A stretch of 35,550 nucleotides of DNA from Leptolyngbyaceae cyanobacterium M33_DOE_097 (GCA_015296075.1 DVDV01000417.1:1-35550); one strand, 5' to 3'. Shown: positions 17,726-26,959, counted from the first letter of the stretch. Notes: a model not told the origin generated them from the letters alone. Program-made: numbers and translations.

Positions 17726-18631
17726 ATGTCTGGTACTTACAAAGTCACAGGAATTAACCTCAAGGCCATGCCGATGGGAGAATCCGATCGCCTGTTAACC
17801 ATCCTGACCAAAGAGCAGGGGTTGATGAAAGCGATCGCGATGGGGTCGCGGAAGCAAAACTCTCACCTGGGTGGACGGAGTGGCTTGTTTGTGATCAATC
17901 ACTTGTTGATTGCAAAGGGGCGATCGCTCGACAAAATTACTCAAGCCGAGACGATCGAATCGTTTGCGGGGTTGTCGCAAGACTTACGCAAGCTCACGGC
18001 TAGCCAGTATTTGGCAGAGTTGGTGTTGTTTCAGGCGTTGAGTGAGCAACCCCAAGAAGACTTGTTTCTGCTATTTACTAATCAACTTCAGGCGCTCAGT
18101 CAGGCCAAATCTGAGGAGATCTTGCCTCTCCTAGCGCGGAGTAGCTTTCAGCTGCTTGCCCTCGCGGGAATTGCCCCCCAACTTCATTCCTGCTGCGTCA
18201 CGCAAGCTACGATTCTGCCAGATTTTGAAACGAAGAATTGGCGGGTGGGGTTTAGCGTACCCGCGGGTGGAGTCTGTACTCTCGCCGCGCTAGAACAGAT
18301 TCAGCCGTCTAAAAAGCCACAGCCCTGTCGGTTTAGTCAACCTAAAAAGGGCGATCGCGGGCGGCAATCAGGGCAGGCTCAACTTACTTTTGAACTAACA
18401 GCACCAGAGTTGTATGCACTCCAACAACTACCCCAGGTTGAATTGCCGATTGGGGAAAATTCACCCAATCTCATGCAAAACTTTTCTCACAAACCAACTA
18501 CGCTAGAAGATAGTTGGCTCTCAACTGAGAGGGTTTTGCGTCAGTACGCTCAGTATCATTTTGATCGCATAATCCGTTCAGCAGCGTTAATTGACGCATG
18601 TTTTCAGTCTTCGCTTTTGATGTCGCCCTAA
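17726..18631 (+). CDS. recO: DNA repair protein RecO
   Basis: RecO anneals complementary DNA strands and loads RecA onto SSB-coated single strands in the RecFOR recombination pathway. The 301-residue product starts MSGTYKVTGINLKAMPMGESDRLLTILT, the N-terminal OB-fold, followed by SHLGGRSGLF and GRSLDKITQAETIESF (residues about 50-80), and LTASQYLAELVLF in the helical domain. HSCCVTQ and AGGVC supply possible zinc-type cysteines. The ATG at 17726 fits homologues; no clear ribosome-binding site precedes it. The stop is six bases before the MFS gene, so the two are probably co-transcribed. Confidence 0.93.
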   Translation: MSGTYKVTGINLKAMPMGESDRLLTILTKEQGLMKAIAMGSRKQNSHLGGRSGLFVINHLLIAKGRSLDKITQAETIESFAGLSQDLRKLTASQYLAELVLFQALSEQPQEDLFLLFTNQLQALSQAKSEEILPLLARSSFQLLALAGIAPQLHSCCVTQATILPDFETKNWRVGFSVPAGGVCTLAALEQIQPSKKPQPCRFSQPKKGDRGRQSGQAQLTFELTAPELYALQQLPQVELPIGENSPNLMQNFSHKPTTLEDSWLSTERVLRQYAQYHFDRIIRSAALIDACFQSSLLMSP

Positions 18632-18637
18632 CTCTGT

Positions 18638-20359
18638 ATGATGCGCTCTCTGCCACCTCATTCCACCGCGTTCCTTTGTTCGCCGAACCTTCCCAATTCA
18701 GGCAATAATAGTAATGCTAAGCAGAAAGAGGTCGGCGGATCCGTTTCTACTTCTCAGCCAAACTCATCAGGGCTTTCTGAGTCAGCGTGGCAACCCCCTC
18801 TGGCAGAGCGACATTGGCTAGCATCGGATAGTTTTGCCGATGAGGAGTGTTCCCCATCCATGTTTCGTGAAGATGACGCGCAAGATTTAATCACTTCTGC
18901 TCATCCCCTCTTGTCAACCCTAAATTCCGACAAGGGCAAAGACATCGCTTTTTCGACTGAGCCGCCTCAAAACGGTGAGCCACCCAGTCAGGGTGCCGCA
19001 CCCTCTGCTCCGTTAGAAGCCGTATCTTCTGAGGATGAAAGTTTACCTGCTACGGGTTTTCTGCCTGTTCTCAAGAATAAAAACTTCTTGACCTTGTGGA
19101 GTGGGCAAGTTTTTTCGCAATTAGCCGATAAAGTCTACCTCGTGCTGATGATTGCGATTATTGCGACTCGTTTCCAATCAGCAGAACAGACGATTAGTGG
19201 CTGGGTTTCATCGATCATGGTGGCCTTCACCATTCCGGCGGTTCTGTTTGGGTCGATCGCCGGGGTATTTGTCGATCGCTGGTCTAAGCAAACTGTTTTG
19301 GTGTTAAGTAATCTCTTGCGCGGCGGGTTGGTCTTTGCTCTGCCCATCTTGCTTTGGCTCTCGCGCGACCTGACCCCAATCGCGGGCATCCCCGTTGGCT
19401 TTGCCATCTTGTTAGGGGTGACTTTTTTAGTTTCAACCCTGACCCAGTTTTTTGCTCCGGCTGAGCAATCGGCCATTCCTTTAATTGTGGAGCGGCGTGA
19501 TTTGCTCTCGGCCAACTCGCTCTACACCACGACCATGATGGCTTCGGTGATTATTGGGTTTGCGGTCGGTGAGCCACTGTTAGGTTTTGCCGATCAGGTA
19601 TTGACTCAATTTGGCTGGTCGGTGCCCGATTTAGGCAGAGAGTTGCTGGTCGGCAGTGGTTACGCGATCGCTGGCCTGCTGTTGCTCCGACTAAATACTG
19701 GCGAAAAGTCGCTTGAAACGAATCTATCTGACGCCTCTAAAGTCGAGCGTCCTCACATTTTTCAAGATATTTGGGATGGTCTGCGCTACCTCCGTCACCA
19801 AAAGCGCGTGCGTAGTGCCATGATTCAACTGGGGATCCTTTTCTCGGTATTTGCTTCGCTGGCGGTGCTATCGGTGCGACTCGCCGAAGTCATGCCCAGC
19901 ATCAAATCGTCGCAGTTTGGCTTTTTGCTGGCGGCTGGTGGGGTTGGCATGGCGATCGGAGCCACCTTTTTGGGCCAGTTTGGGCAGCATTTTTCCCATA
20001 CTCGGCTCAGTCTGATCGGCTCAATTGGCATGGGGGTTGCGTTGGCTGGGTTAGCTCTGTTTCCCCATGAGTTAGTGCCAGCTCTGGGAATGATCACCTT
20101 GCTGGGTTTCTTTGGGGCGATCGTTGGGGTGCCGATGCAAACCACCATTCAAGAAGAGACTCCAGAAGACATGCGGGGCAAAATCTTTGGCTTACAAAAT
20201 AACGCAATTAATATTGCGCTTAGTCTGCCTCTAGCACTCACGGGTATTGCCGAAACCTTCTTTGGGCTACGGACTGTTTTTATCGTCCTATCAATTCTGG
20301 TGATAGCCGGAGGTAGCGTTACCTGCTATATTTCCGGTACGAGTTCTTCGACTCGTTAA
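18638..20359 (+). CDS. MFS transporter with long N-terminal extension
   Basis: A 573-residue protein. Residues 1 to about 140 are rich in Ser, Pro, Glu and Gln and look disordered. The rest has about 12 membrane helices of the major facilitator superfamily, starting FLPVLKNKNFLTLWSGQVFSQLADK and including the loop motif GVFVDRWSKQ between helices 2 and 3. The pattern resembles the MFS_3/EntS-like exporter group, so export of a small molecule is likely but the substrate is unknown. The frame starts six bases after recO and is open throughout. An internal start could remove the extension, but no strong ribosome-binding site supports one. Confidence 0.85.
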   Translation: MMRSLPPHSTAFLCSPNLPNSGNNSNAKQKEVGGSVSTSQPNSSGLSESAWQPPLAERHWLASDSFADEECSPSMFREDDAQDLITSAHPLLSTLNSDKGKDIAFSTEPPQNGEPPSQGAAPSAPLEAVSSEDESLPATGFLPVLKNKNFLTLWSGQVFSQLADKVYLVLMIAIIATRFQSAEQTISGWVSSIMVAFTIPAVLFGSIAGVFVDRWSKQTVLVLSNLLRGGLVFALPILLWLSRDLTPIAGIPVGFAILLGVTFLVSTLTQFFAPAEQSAIPLIVERRDLLSANSLYTTTMMASVIIGFAVGEPLLGFADQVLTQFGWSVPDLGRELLVGSGYAIAGLLLLRLNTGEKSLETNLSDASKVERPHIFQDIWDGLRYLRHQKRVRSAMIQLGILFSVFASLAVLSVRLAEVMPSIKSSQFGFLLAAGGVGMAIGATFLGQFGQHFSHTRLSLIGSIGMGVALAGLALFPHELVPALGMITLLGFFGAIVGVPMQTTIQEETPEDMRGKIFGLQNNAINIALSLPLALTGIAETFFGLRTVFIVLSILVIAGGSVTCYISGTSSSTR

Positions 20360-20364
20360 TCATT

Positions 20365-20409
20365 CACTTTTAGAAAGTAGTTAAACTGCAAAACTTCACT
20401 TCTAAAGTG
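20365..20409 (+). terminator. Hairpin downstream of the MFS gene
   Basis: CACTTTTAGAA (20365-20375) pairs with TTCTAAAGTG (20400-20409) with a one-base bulge, just past the MFS stop. A run of Ts appears only about 25 bases later (20433-20440), so termination is weakly supported. Confidence 0.3.
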
Positions 20410-20454
20410 AGGGTGTTTGCGCTATCCCTGGACTTTTTTTGGATGCAAACTTGA

Positions 20455-21645
20455 ATGCATATTGCATGGCTTGGTAAAAAATCCCCTTTTTGTGGCAATG
20501 TCACGTATAGTCGCGAGGTGACAAACGCTCTGCGAGAACGCGGGCATCAGGTTAGCTTCTTTCATTTTGCTCAAGAAGAAGCCGGGCCTGATAACTGGCC
20601 TGACCTGCAAGAGTTTTCGATTCCGTTCTTTTATAAATCACAGGTTTATACAATTCCCTCGTTGCGATCGCGCAAGGTTTTAGAGCAAACATTGAGCGAC
20701 TTGCATCCAAAACCCGATCTGGTTCATGCATCGCTCACGCTTTCGCCACTTGATTTTTATCTGCCTGAGATTTGCCAAGAGCTAGGGCTGCCCTTGGTCG
20801 CAACCTTTCACCCCGCTTTTGACCACAAATTGCGCAACTTGTCGTCGAGTACCCAGTACCTGACCTATCAACTCTACGCGCCATCCCTCGCCAAGTATGA
20901 CCAGGTGATTGTGTTTTCGCGGCTACAGCGGCGGCTTTTGGTGCGCTTGGGCGTTCCTTCTGATCGGGTAGCTGTGATTCCAAACGGGGTGGATGTGCAG
21001 AAGTACTCACCCGGCCCCTCAAACTTTAAGGCAGAAATCGGGGGCGATCGCGTCTTTGTCTACCAGGGCAGAATCTCGCCTGAGAAAAATATTGAGTCTC
21101 TGCTGAAAGCCTGGAAACACTGTCGCATGGGCGATCGCTGCAAGTTGGTAATTGTTGGTAATCATGGCCCCCTGGCAACGTCGCTGATTCCGTTTTATGG
21201 GCCTGAGCACGGCATCATCTGGATGGGCTTTATTGCCAATGAACAGCGCCGGATTGAGATTTTGCGCGGGTCAGATGTTTTTGTCTTGCCCTCCCTGGTC
21301 GAAGGGTTATCGCTTTCACTGCTAGAAGCAATGGCGTGCGGTACGGCCTGCGTTGCAACCGATGCGGGGGCTGATGGCGAAGTTTTAGAACAAGCGGCGG
21401 GTGTCATTCTCAAAACCCAAAGCGTGAGTACCCAACTCAAGGTTCTCTTACCTCAGCTCCGCGACCACGAAGACTGGACTCGCCTACTGGGGCAGAACGC
21501 CCGTCGCCGCGTTGAGGAACGTTACACTTTAGAAGACAACATCACTCAACTAGAGACTCTCTATACCGACGTTGTGCAAGCGAACCAGCAGCACGCCGTT
21601 CCCTATGTTGCTAGCAATTTGACCAGCAAAGTGTCTAGAACCTGA
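20455..21645 (+). CDS. GT4-type glycosyltransferase
   Basis: A 396-residue cytoplasmic or membrane-associated retaining glycosyltransferase with the GT-B fold. The N-terminal half begins MHIAWLGKKSPFCGNVTYSRE and contains VATFHPAFDHK; VIPNGVDVQKYSP marks the domain junction. The C-terminal sugar-nucleotide site shows VYQGRISPEKNIESLLKAW, and VEGLSLSLLEAMACGT with the E-x7-E motif. The donor and acceptor sugars cannot be told from sequence. It follows the MFS gene by 95 bases and is five bases from the amidase gene, so coupling with the latter is likely. It is not part of a larger polysaccharide cluster. Confidence 0.88.
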   Translation: MHIAWLGKKSPFCGNVTYSREVTNALRERGHQVSFFHFAQEEAGPDNWPDLQEFSIPFFYKSQVYTIPSLRSRKVLEQTLSDLHPKPDLVHASLTLSPLDFYLPEICQELGLPLVATFHPAFDHKLRNLSSSTQYLTYQLYAPSLAKYDQVIVFSRLQRRLLVRLGVPSDRVAVIPNGVDVQKYSPGPSNFKAEIGGDRVFVYQGRISPEKNIESLLKAWKHCRMGDRCKLVIVGNHGPLATSLIPFYGPEHGIIWMGFIANEQRRIEILRGSDVFVLPSLVEGLSLSLLEAMACGTACVATDAGADGEVLEQAAGVILKTQSVSTQLKVLLPQLRDHEDWTRLLGQNARRRVEERYTLEDNITQLETLYTDVVQANQQHAVPYVASNLTSKVSRT

Positions 21646-21650
21646 TTGGC

Positions 21651-23072
21651 ATGAATTCTACTGATTTAGCTTTCACCTCGGCCCTAGAGCAGGCTCGATT
21701 AATTCGGCAAAAAGAAATTTCGCCGCTTGAGTTAACCGAGCTGTATCTCAGTCGCATCGAGCAGCTAAATCCTCAATTGGGTAGCTTTGTTTATGTAGCA
21801 ACTGACCAGGCGATCGCGGATGCAACCGCGAAAACCGAAGACCTGACAACGCTGGATCCTGACGAGTTACCTCCCTTTTTTGGGGTGCCTATCCCAATCA
21901 AAGATTTGGCCCCTGTAGCCGGAATGCCCTGCACCTACGGGCTGCGGATTTTGAAGAATAGTGTTGCTGAGGCTGATAGCGGCGTTGTCGGGCGCATTAA
22001 GCAAGCAGGTTTCGTCATCTTAGGCAAAACCGCCACCTCCGAAGCAGGCACACTGCCCTATACAGAAACCAGAGGCTTTTTGCCCGTTCGCAATCCCTGG
22101 CACTTAGATTACACGGCTGGTGGTTCTAGTGGTGGTGCCGCATCTGCTCTAGCAGCCGGACTTTGCCCAGTCGCTCATGGCTCCGATGGGGGCGGCTCGA
22201 TTCGGGGGCCAGCTTTTTGTTGTGGGCTGGTGGGCATCAAGCCCTCTCGCGGTCGGGTGACAATGGCTCCAGTGGGTGAGCGGTTAAATGGAGCGGCTGT
22301 TGAAGGCCCGTTAGGGCGTACCGTTGCTGACGCAGCTGCCCTGTTAGATGTCATGGCCGGGTATGAACCAGGCGACCCCTACTGGTTACCCTATCCTGGC
22401 CCCTCCTTTTTGGCGGCCACGCAACAGACTGTCAAGCCGCTTCGGATTGGGGTAATGACCGAGATCGCCCCAGTTGGTGAAGCTGACCCACTTTGCAAAG
22501 AAGCCGTTCACACGGTTGCCACTCTTTTAGAATCTCTGGGGCATCAGATTGAGCCAGCTCCTAATATCGACTTCACCGAGCTGATTGACCCATTTACAAC
22601 AGTATTTCGCGCCGTTTTAGCCGAGGCAGGCGTTCCACCCATCTTCCTCAACAAGATGAATCGCTGGTGGTGGGTGCAAGCCCAACTCTGCTCCTGTGGT
22701 CAATATCTCCGTGCTGTCACAAAAATGCAGAAGTTGGCGCGTGAAATTGTGAAAAAGTTTGAGTCAGTTGATGTTTTGCTGCTGCCAACATATATGCACC
22801 CCACCATTCGGGTGGGGGAGTGGGCCCGCCTTAACCCCAGCAAAACACTTGAAAAAATTATTGAATGGATTGCCCCCTGTCCACCGTTTAACGCTAGCGG
22901 TCAACCCGCGATCGCCCTGCCGACTGGTCTTACCCCAAACGGCTTGCCAATGGGTGTGCAATTGGTTGGCAAACCCGCCGCCGAAACAACTTTAATTGCC
23001 CTCGCAGCCCAGCTAGAACCTTTACTCTGGCAAGCAGAGGTTAAGCGACCTGTGATCGCGACTCAAATCTAA
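21651..23072 (+). CDS. Amidase signature family enzyme
   Basis: A 473-residue amidase signature hydrolase. The Ser-cisSer-Lys triad is visible: K84 in PIPIKDL, cis-S159 in TAGGSSGG and nucleophile S183 in GSDGGGSIRG, with the usual 24-residue Ser-Ser spacing. PFNASGQPAIALPTGL is the conserved C-terminal motif. The enzyme hydrolyses an amide bond, but the family includes GatA, nitrilase-pathway amidases and aryl-acylamidases, and substrate cannot be assigned. Without gatB or gatC nearby and with a divergent C-terminal half, GatA is less likely. Start at 21651 lies five bases after the glycosyltransferase stop. Confidence 0.88.
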   Translation: MNSTDLAFTSALEQARLIRQKEISPLELTELYLSRIEQLNPQLGSFVYVATDQAIADATAKTEDLTTLDPDELPPFFGVPIPIKDLAPVAGMPCTYGLRILKNSVAEADSGVVGRIKQAGFVILGKTATSEAGTLPYTETRGFLPVRNPWHLDYTAGGSSGGAASALAAGLCPVAHGSDGGGSIRGPAFCCGLVGIKPSRGRVTMAPVGERLNGAAVEGPLGRTVADAAALLDVMAGYEPGDPYWLPYPGPSFLAATQQTVKPLRIGVMTEIAPVGEADPLCKEAVHTVATLLESLGHQIEPAPNIDFTELIDPFTTVFRAVLAEAGVPPIFLNKMNRWWWVQAQLCSCGQYLRAVTKMQKLAREIVKKFESVDVLLLPTYMHPTIRVGEWARLNPSKTLEKIIEWIAPCPPFNASGQPAIALPTGLTPNGLPMGVQLVGKPAAETTLIALAAQLEPLLWQAEVKRPVIATQI

Positions 23073-23459
23073 CAATCCTTGACCGGATGGCATTCTATGG
23101 ATCCACAGGTAACTTTACCCAAAGTAACTTTGCTCAACAATAAGTTAATGCTTCCTAACAAATTGTTTTTTCGCGGTTTGATTTTTAACCGCCCCGCGAT
23201 CGCTGCAGCCCTTCACAAAAGGCTACTTCGCAATTTATTCAAAACCTCACTTCAAAATCTTTTTGGAAAAGATCTGATTAAGGTAGTGCGTTCTTCAGTT
23301 GAATTGAGTATTATTCTGGTGATAGTGTGTTCTGACAAACTTTACACTCTTACCAGGGTGTCTTAGTTGCTCTACTACTTGATTGAAGCCAGTATGCTGA
23401 TTCTCAAGAAGGTCCATAGAGGTTTTGTCGTTCACCATGGTGTGAGGAGGACAATCTAG
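23073..23459. other. Leader and promoter region of the porin gene
   Basis: These 387 bases are AT-rich. A TTG-started frame of 95 codons (23079-23366) runs through part of it but has no recognisable features. TATGCT at 23391-23396 could be a -10 element, giving a leader of about 60 bases. CACCATGGTG (23433-23442) is a perfect ten-base palindrome next to the ribosome-binding site AGGAGG (23445-23450) and could affect its exposure. Confidence 0.4.
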
Positions 23460-25193
23460 ATGTCGAAGTTTTTATTTAAGTCTTTGCTCTGCAGCCCACT
23501 TGCATTGAGCGTTGCACTGTCAGCCTCTGGTGCTGCTGTTGCAGTTGAAACGAAGATTGATGAGACCACTGTTGAGCCAAGCGCAAGCTTAATCGCAGCT
23601 CCCGAAGCAGGTACTGCCCCTGTATTCTCCAGCGAAATTAAAGCTCCAGTGCAAGTTTCTCAGCTCGCGACTGAAGAGACTGCTCAAACTAAAGAGTTAG
23701 ACACTTCTTCTCTTGAGCAAGTCAATCGCTACAGCCGCGAAGGTCGCAACACCCAAGCTCAGGTTACTTCTGTTTCTCAGTTGTCTGACGTTCGTCCTAC
23801 TGACTGGGCATTCCAAGCATTACAATCTCTGGTTGAGCGTTACGGTTGTATTGCTGGTTACCCTGACCGGACCTACCGTGGCAACCAAGCGATGACTCGT
23901 TATGAGTTTGCGGCTGGTTTGAACGCTTGCTTAGACCGGATCAACGAGCTGATCGCAGCTTCGACTGCTGATCTCGTTAAGAAAGAAGACCTCGATGCGC
24001 TGCGGAAGCTGCAAGAAGAATTTGCTGCTGAACTCGCAACTCTGCGCGGTCGGGTTGACTCTCTCGAAGCTCGTACTACAACTCTTGAGAAGCAGCAATT
24101 CTCAACCACCACTAAATTGACTGGTGAAGTTATCTTTGCTGTAACTGATGAGTTCATCCAAGATGGTCGTGACACCAACACCGTCTTCCAAGATCGGGTT
24201 CGATTACTGTTAAACACCAGCTTCTCTGGTCGTGACCTGTTGGTTACTCGTTTAGATGCTGGTAATGCTGGTATTTTTGACCAGCCTGGTGTTGAAGGAA
24301 CTCAAACCTTTAACCTCGGTGACACTGATAACGACGTTGTTTTGGGTTGGTTGGCTTACTACTTCCCAATCGGCGAAAAGGGTCAAGTCTACATTCCTGC
24401 TTGGGCAGGTCTGTGGTATGACGTTGTACCTACCCAGTCTGGCTTAATGGAAGCTTTTGACGGTGGTAATGGTCCTCTGTCTTACTTCGCACAGCGCAAC
24501 CCCATCTACGCAATCGGTGGTGGTACTGGTATTGCTGCAAGCATCCCACTCGGCCCCGTCAAGATCAGCGGTGGTTACATGGCTGACAACGCTAGCTCTC
24601 CGCTAGACGAAGAAGGTCTGTTCAATGGTGACTACAGCGCAATGGGTCAAATCTCCTTTGACCTTGGTGAGTCCTTCACGATTGCGGCAACCTATGTTAA
24701 CGCCTACCGTCGTGACTCGATCTTCGACGCAGGTTTACCAGGTTCTCCGTTGACCGGTAGCGCTTTGGATAACGTCTTGATCAATCCTGGCAACTCCGCA
24801 ACGGTTAACGCATACGGTGTGTCGGCTGCCTTCAAGTTCAGCCCCTCCTTCTCGATCAACGCTTTCGGTACCTACGTTAACGCCAACATCATTGGTGATG
24901 GCGCACCTAACGCAGACTTCTGGACCTTTGGTGGTGGTGTTGCAGTTGCTGACCTGTTCACTAAGGGTAGCTTGCTCGGTGTTGCAGCCGGTGTTCAGCC
25001 TTACCTCGGTAATGCTAGCGACTTCGGAATCGCTGACAACGATATGCCTATCCACTTAGAAGGTTTCTACAAGCTCCAAATCAACGACTTCATCTCTATC
25101 ACTCCTGGTGTGATCTACATCATCAACCCAGGTCAGAGCGATAGCAACGATGACATCTTGATTGGTACGCTCCGCACGACCTTTACCTTCTAG
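23460..25193 (+). CDS. SLH-domain outer-membrane porin (iron uptake porin / Som family)
   Basis: A 577-residue outer-membrane protein. It has a signal peptide of about 28 residues (cleavage near AAVAVE), a Thr/Glu-rich spacer, an SLH domain at about 105-160 (VSQLSDVRPTDWAFQALQSL onward), which tethers it to peptidoglycan, and a coiled coil at about 165-215. An OprB-type beta-barrel follows and ends in the terminal Phe typical of outer-membrane barrels (RTTFTF). These porins form the main solute channels of cyanobacteria, and some take part in iron uptake. A perfect AGGAGG nine bases before the ATG and a strong terminator at 25225 indicate a highly expressed single gene. Its codons, with many Gly GGT and Ala GCT or GCA, differ from its neighbours in the same sense. 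Solute specificity is not readable. Confidence 0.93.
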   Translation: MSKFLFKSLLCSPLALSVALSASGAAVAVETKIDETTVEPSASLIAAPEAGTAPVFSSEIKAPVQVSQLATEETAQTKELDTSSLEQVNRYSREGRNTQAQVTSVSQLSDVRPTDWAFQALQSLVERYGCIAGYPDRTYRGNQAMTRYEFAAGLNACLDRINELIAASTADLVKKEDLDALRKLQEEFAAELATLRGRVDSLEARTTTLEKQQFSTTTKLTGEVIFAVTDEFIQDGRDTNTVFQDRVRLLLNTSFSGRDLLVTRLDAGNAGIFDQPGVEGTQTFNLGDTDNDVVLGWLAYYFPIGEKGQVYIPAWAGLWYDVVPTQSGLMEAFDGGNGPLSYFAQRNPIYAIGGGTGIAASIPLGPVKISGGYMADNASSPLDEEGLFNGDYSAMGQISFDLGESFTIAATYVNAYRRDSIFDAGLPGSPLTGSALDNVLINPGNSATVNAYGVSAAFKFSPSFSINAFGTYVNANIIGDGAPNADFWTFGGGVAVADLFTKGSLLGVAAGVQPYLGNASDFGIADNDMPIHLEGFYKLQINDFISITPGVIYIINPGQSDSNDDILIGTLRTTFTF

Positions 25194-25224
25194 TCAGGTT
25201 TGGTTTGAAATTCTAGATGAATTG

Positions 25225-25250
25225 ACCCCGCTTTATTGCGGGGTTTTTTA
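25225..25250 (+). terminator. Rho-independent terminator of the porin gene
   Basis: ACCCCGC-TTTATT-GCGGGGT is a perfect seven-base GC-rich stem with a six-base loop, directly followed by a T run. It lies 32 bases after the porin stop. Confidence 0.93.
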
Positions 25251-25280
25251 ATATCTCAAAACCCCAGCGACGAACCGTAG

Positions 25281-25318
25281 TATAATAGGAGTTGTTGATG
25301 GTAGCTTGCTCAAGCAAG
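25281..25318 (+). promoter_or_regulatory. Promoter -10 element and inverted repeat upstream of the Rrf2 gene
   Basis: TATAAT at 25281-25286 is a consensus -10 hexamer 43 bases before the GTG start; no good -35 hexamer is seen. Downstream, CTTGCT-CA-AGCAAG (25305-25318) is a perfect inverted repeat in the expected leader. It is a candidate operator for autoregulation by the Rrf2 protein, or an RNA hairpin just ahead of the start codon. Confidence 0.5.
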
Positions 25319-25329
25319 TCTAGACTCCC

Positions 25330-25767
25330 GTGGATTTGTCCTGTAAAAACGAGTATGCGATCGCGGCTCTCATCGAACTTGCCGCCAATTACGATAGTGG
25401 CGAACCCCTACAAATTCGCCAGATTTCTGCACAACAACAGATTCCTGACCGCTATTTAGAGCAACTTCTAGCAACTTTGCGGCGCGGTGGGTTGATTAAA
25501 TCGCAACGGGGTGCCAAAGGTGGCTATGTGTTAGCTCGCCAACCCTGGGACATTACCCTGCTTGAAGTTGTGAAGTGTTTAGATGGGCTAGAGTCAGAGC
25601 CAATTTCACAAGAGTCGGCGTTGGGAACAACCGAAGGAACAGTCATTCACGAAGTTTGGCAAGAAGTGCATGCTGCTGCTAACGCGGTGTTGCAGACCTA
25701 TACCTTGAAAGATTTGTGTGAAAAGCGCGACGCTCGCCGTCAGCTTGACATCATGTATTACATCTAA
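25330..25767 (+). CDS. Rrf2 family transcriptional regulator (CymR-like)
   Basis: A 145-residue winged-helix DNA-binding protein with the Rrf2 signature: DLSCKNEYAIAALIELA at the N-terminus, ISAQQQIPDRYLEQLLATLR as recognition region, and LIKSQRGAKGGYVLAR as wing. The three closely spaced cysteines that hold the Fe-S cluster in IscR and NsrR are absent; C5, C83 and C130 are far apart. That makes a CymR-type regulator of cysteine metabolism more likely, in line with cysK starting 95 bases downstream. In CymR, cysteine synthase itself acts as co-repressor; whether that holds here is inference. The GTG start at 25330 gives the usual N-terminus, without a clear ribosome-binding site. Confidence 0.88.
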   Translation: MDLSCKNEYAIAALIELAANYDSGEPLQIRQISAQQQIPDRYLEQLLATLRRGGLIKSQRGAKGGYVLARQPWDITLLEVVKCLDGLESEPISQESALGTTEGTVIHEVWQEVHAAANAVLQTYTLKDLCEKRDARRQLDIMYYI

Positions 25768-25862
25768 ATTTTTGCTGGAAAGAGGGTACAGGCTTTGCCT
25801 CGACCCAACTTAGAAGAATCCACGCATTCTGATTTGCCCTCTTATTGGACTGGTAATTACCC

Positions 25863-26816
25863 ATGCGTATTGCTCAAAACGTTACCGAACTGATTGGTCG
25901 TACTCCGTTAGTGCAGCTTAATCGTATCCCTCAAGCTGAGGGATGTGTGGCTCAAATTGTGGTTAAGCTCGAAGGGATGAATCCGTCCGCTTCGGTGAAA
26001 GACCGGATTGGCATCAGCATGATTGAGGCAGCAGAGCGAGAAGGTTTAATCACCCCTGGCAAGACTGTCTTGGTTGAACCTACTTCGGGCAATACAGGCA
26101 TTGCGCTGGCAATGGCCGCTGCTGCCAAAGGTTATCGCTTGATCTTGACCATGCCTGAAACGATGAGCGCTGAGCGTCGTGCGATGCTGCGTGCTTATGG
26201 CGCTGAGCTAGAACTAACACCTGGCATTGAAGGCATGAGTGGCTGCATTCAACGCGCTCAGCAGATTGTTGACACCGTTGCCGATGCTTATATGCTGCAA
26301 CAGTTTCGCAACCCCGCAAACCCCAAAATTCACCGCGAAACAACCGCCGAAGAAATTTGGGCAGACACCGATGGCCAAGTTGATATGATTGTGGCTGGGG
26401 TTGGAACAGGTGGCACGATTACCGGCGTGGCTGAGGTGATCAAACAGCGCAAACCTGAGTTCCGCGCGATCGCCGTTGAGCCTACCAACAGTCCAGTCTT
26501 GTCGGGTGGTCGGCCTGGCCCCCACAAAATCCAAGGGATTGGGGCTGGGTTTGTGCCCCCCGTGTTGAATGTCAACCTGATCGATGAAGTCATTGCTGTG
26601 AGTGACGAAGACGCGATCGCCTATGGTCGTCGGCTGGCTCGTGAAGAAGGTCTACTTTCTGGGATCTCAAGTGGTGCAGCGCTTTATGCAGCCATTCAAG
26701 TGGGGCGTCGCCCAGAGTCAAAAGATAAGTTGATTGTGGTAATTCAACCGAGCTTTGGTGAGCGCTACCTGAGTACCCCCCTCTTCCAAGACCCAGAACT
26801 AATGGTGGCAAATTAA
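25863..26816 (+). CDS. cysK: Cysteine synthase A (O-acetylserine sulfhydrylase)
   Basis: This cytoplasmic PLP enzyme makes cysteine from O-acetylserine and sulfide. The 317-residue product has the PLP lysine K46 in [10 protein letters not shown], the substrate loop [11 protein letters not shown] (73-83), and the phosphate-binding glycine loop [21 protein letters not shown] and SGISSGAA are also typical. The C-terminus, [15 protein letters not shown], supports CysK over cystathionine beta-synthase. It lies behind the Rrf2 gene and may share its transcript; the 95-base gap could also hold a separate promoter. A terminator follows at 26923. Confidence 0.95.
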   Translation: MRIAQNVTELIGRTPLVQLNRIPQAEGCVAQIVVKLEGMNPSASVKDRIGISMIEAAEREGLITPGKTVLVEPTSGNTGIALAMAAAAKGYRLILTMPETMSAERRAMLRAYGAELELTPGIEGMSGCIQRAQQIVDTVADAYMLQQFRNPANPKIHRETTAEEIWADTDGQVDMIVAGVGTGGTITGVAEVIKQRKPEFRAIAVEPTNSPVLSGGRPGPHKIQGIGAGFVPPVLNVNLIDEVIAVSDEDAIAYGRRLAREEGLLSGISSGAALYAAIQVGRRPESKDKLIVVIQPSFGERYLSTPLFQDPELMVAN

Positions 26817-26843
26817 AACTGAGAGTCGTTCTCAGCCCGATAC

Positions 26844-26872
26844 GTGCCTCCCCCCAGTGCTGGAGGAGGCAC
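26844..26872 (+). repeat. Intergenic hairpin after cysK
   Basis: GTGCCTCC (26844-26851) pairs perfectly with GGAGGCAC (26865-26872) around a 13-base loop. No T run follows, so this may be an RNA-stabilising stem; the true terminator appears to be the one at 26923. Confidence 0.5.
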
Positions 26873-26922
26873 TCCCCCAGGCAGGACTTGATCTATTTAG
26901 AACAAGGCGCAATGCTTTTATT

Positions 26923-26959
26923 ACCAGGAGTTTTCTCAGTTTGAGATGCCTGGTTTTTT
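26923..26959 (+). terminator. Rho-independent terminator downstream of cysK
   Basis: ACCAGG (26923-26928) pairs with CCTGGT (26949-26954), with an inner TCTCA/TGAGA pairing (26934-26938, 26942-26946), and a T run completes it. It lies about 105 bases after the cysK stop and 40 bases before the J-domain gene. Confidence 0.8.

Noticed and set aside
21651-23072. GatA subunit of the amidotransferase
   Set aside because: The Ser-Ser-Lys triad is shared by all amidase signature enzymes, gatB and gatC are not nearby, and the C-terminal half is divergent.
23079-23366. 95-codon frame between the amidase and porin genes
   Set aside because: It starts with TTG, has no motif, no ribosome-binding site and lies in what looks like the porin leader and promoter region.
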